Made by a program: the position numbers and the translations under genes
From: Strigomonas culicis
Taxonomy: Eukaryota; Euglenozoa; Kinetoplastea; Trypanosomatida; Trypanosomatidae
Assembly: GCA_000482145.1 (NCBI GenBank)
Contig: AUXH01000210.1
Location: forward strand, 1 to 28,077
DNA: 28,077 bases
Reading direction: 5' to 3'
In this document: piece by piece, positions 26,655 through 28,077 of the stretch
Layout: each line of letters opens with the position of its first letter
Position numbering within the stretch: position 1 is the stretch's first letter
Notes under the pieces: model-generated
What the model was told of the DNA's origin: nothing
The model's input: only the letters and a program-made list of their open reading frames with translations
Databases searched by the model: none

Positions 26655-27257
26655 TTACTTGAACTCAGCATAGGTGGGGGCCTGGCCGTAGCGGTACCAC
26701 CAGATGCACAGCGTGACGACGAAGGCGATGAAGGTGGTGCAGAAGGTCGAGTACCAGATCAAAGACATAAACTCCTCATCCGTACCAGGGCGAGAGTTCT
26801 GGTGAAGGGCGTTCTCCGTCGCGCCGACCAGGTTGGTGGACTCGCAGACGAACAGCACGCGGGTCCAGAGCTCCTGCATGTGCTTCTTGTAGTCGTTGCT
26901 CATCTTCTTGCTGGTCATGTAGCTGGTCAGGCGCTTCACCTCGTACTCATCCTTGGGGATGATGCTTCCCATATGGTCAAGCTCCACCGTGTTGGTGATC
27001 GTCGCCGCGTAGCAGCCGCGCTTGAAGGTCATCTTCTCCTTCATGTAGCGCTTCACGATCTCGTTGAAGCGGAGCTCAGCAGCCGTGCGCACCTTCAGGC
27101 GAAAGACGTGGCGGCGGAGGGGGTAGAAGACCTTGCCGACCTCTTTGTACACGAACTTCTTCGCGAGAGGGCTCGTGTAGTTGCACATGGGGTTGGACTG
27201 ACCGCCAAAGGTAGCCATCGCCCCATTGAGGGTCATATTGCCGAAGTTCATCGTCAT
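26655..27257 (-). CDS. 200-aa protein with one C-terminal membrane helix, unrecognised
   Basis: A polar N-terminus (residues 1-30, Asn/Gly/Met-rich), then a basic helical region (KKFVYKEVGKVFYPLRRHVF at 33-52; RFNEIVKRYMKEKMTFKRG at 63-81) and a middle part with MGSIIPKDEYEVKRL. A single hydrophobic helix lies near 165-188 (SLIWYSTFCTTFIAFVVTLC), followed by WWYRYGQAPTYAEFK. Size and layout resemble small accessory subunits of organelle inner-membrane complexes, but no family could be named, so this is only a suggestion. Codons end almost always in C or G, more uniformly than in its neighbours, which in trypanosomatids goes with high expression. ATGs at 27257 and 27251 are both possible; the first is taken. 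Confidence 0.75.
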   Translation of the reverse strand: MTMNFGNMTLNGAMATFGGQSNPMCNYTSPLAKKFVYKEVGKVFYPLRRHVFRLKVRTAAELRFNEIVKRYMKEKMTFKRGCYAATITNTVELDHMGSIIPKDEYEVKRLTSYMTSKKMSNDYKKHMQELWTRVLFVCESTNLVGATENALHQNSRPGTDEEFMSLIWYSTFCTTFIAFVVTLCIWWYRYGQAPTYAEFK

Positions 27258-27288
27258 TTTGCCTGTGTTTTGATTAGAGCTCTAGAAT

Positions 27289-27386
27289 CTTTGTATGTAT
27301 TTTTTTTTTAAATATTATGTGAACAGAAACAACAATGAACAAATCAATGACACACAGAGAGAGAGAATAGATAGATGGAGAAAGAG
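27289..27386 (-). promoter_or_regulatory. Possible trans-splice acceptor of the 200-aa gene
   Basis: A CT-rich stretch on the coding strand (about 27354-27386) is followed, after an AG-free interval of over 60 nt, by the first AG at 27290/27289. The 5' UTR would be about 30 nt. The long spacing makes this weaker than the other acceptors. Confidence 0.3.
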
Positions 27387-27461
27387 TTGCATTATATCAG
27401 GGTAATGATCATATTTTTTAATCAACATACATAATGCACCATTAATAACAACAACAACGAC

Positions 27462-27487
27462 AATAATAATAATAATAATAATAATAA
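27462..27487. repeat. AAT trinucleotide repeat
   Basis: Eight or more AAT units in the spacer upstream of the 200-aa gene. Confidence 0.85.
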
Positions 27488-27997
27488 ATAATGATAATAA
27501 AAGGAGTATGATATTTTGTTTCCAATACAAACACAGCGTCACTTTATTACCCTCGCATGCAATCAAATTATTTCATACATGATTTAGCGTTAAGTAAAGA
27601 CACATACATACACCTCTGTACTCTTTAAACAAAAGGAGTACTTGTTTCGTTCTTCCAGTGTTGAATACTACTGCTACAAATAATAATAAAAAAGCCACAT
27701 GCAACGGAAGATAACATGAATACATTCATAATTATGAATGATTGCATATATTCAACAGAACTAAAAAAAGAAAACTAAATAAGAAAAAGCTTCGTTAACA
27801 ACAACAACAATAACAAAATGTAATTGCATTAATAAAGCGGCACGCACCAGTCCACTTCCTTTTATATTTCACGAAAAGTGCAACTGTAAAAGAAAAAATA
27901 TTATTAACCAAACAAGCGCGCCCGTAATCAAATACGAATATGAGCCGCAACTTATGCAATGAAAAAAAAAATAACGGTGAGGAGTAAATATGTACGT

Positions 27998-28077
27998 TTA
28001 AGAGAATGAACCAAGGTTTGGCCCCCCGCGCAGCTCGTAAACTGGGCGGCGGCGGCGGGGGAGGGGGGGGGCTTGCT
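27998..28077 (-). CDS. Possible 3' end of an upstream gene, cut by the window edge
   Basis: The last 60 or so bases are GC-rich, like the genes here, and one minus-strand frame ends in TAA at 27998-28000 close to where composition turns AT-rich. It would give a Pro/Arg-rich C-terminus ending LRGGPNLGSFS. A second minus-strand frame ends at 27952 and a third stays open longer. A plus-strand frame beginning with ATG at 28006 also runs off the edge as a poly-Gly product. The sequence is too short and too repetitive to decide. Confidence 0.18.
   Translation of the reverse strand, partial: QAPPLPRRRRPVYELRGGPNLGSFS

Larger units (their letters stand above)
27258..28077. other. Right-edge spacer
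   Basis: AT-rich DNA upstream of the 200-aa gene, with an AAT array at 27462-27487 and a mixed CA/AG-rich patch at about 27350-27387. The last 65 bases turn abruptly GC-rich. Apart from that edge, no gene seen. Confidence 0.6.

Noticed and set aside
27315..27566. 83-aa minus-strand ORF with a poly-Ile/Val run
   Set aside because: The run is the AAT/AAC microsatellite read in another frame, and the frame lies in the putative 5' flank of the 200-aa gene.

Overview
The window looks like nuclear DNA of a kinetoplastid flagellate, most likely a trypanosomatid. Nine intronless protein genes all lie on the minus strand, like one stretch of a polycistronic transcription unit. Most coding regions are strikingly GC-rich and sit in AT-rich spacers full of microsatellites. 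Several gene starts are preceded, on the coding strand, by a pyrimidine tract and then the first AG, which is the arrangement used for spliced-leader trans-splicing. No bacterial features, tRNA, rRNA, transposon or CRISPR were seen. The species cannot be fixed from the sequence alone.

Order in the direction of transcription (right to left): a possible fragment of an upstream gene at the extreme right edge; a 200-aa protein with one C-terminal membrane helix (26655-27257); a 391-aa hydrophilic protein with two TQT motifs (24657-25832); a 193-aa protein with an N-terminal Met-Gly-Cys acylation signal (23754-24335); a 915-aa disordered Pro/Ser/Arg-rich protein (20242-22989); a 139-aa charged protein (19403-19822); a giant 2952-aa protein with about seven membrane helices followed by scattered ankyrin repeats (9840-18698); a 389-aa protein with about five membrane helices (8296-9465); a 1735-aa protein with a divergent DENN-like region (2555-7762); a Siw14-type phosphatase with a long low-complexity tail (866-2140); and possibly a 53-aa small protein (165-326).

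Kinetoplastid transcription units do not normally group genes by pathway, so adjacency is weak evidence of shared function. Two genes have a recognisable biochemical family: the Siw14-like phosphatase (CX5R active site) and the DENN-like protein (putative Rab exchange factor type). Several others suggest membrane or cytoskeletal roles: the heptahelical-ankyrin giant, the five-helix protein, the acylated protein and the candidate dynein-light-chain ligand.

The most interesting items are the membrane-ankyrin giant, the DENN-like protein with repeated short acidic-hydrophobic tail motifs, the paired TQT motifs, the GC-rich small-ORF/hairpin island at 165-326, and a G-quadruplex-capable repeat inside the 915-aa gene. 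All functional statements come from reading the sequence; no database search was run.
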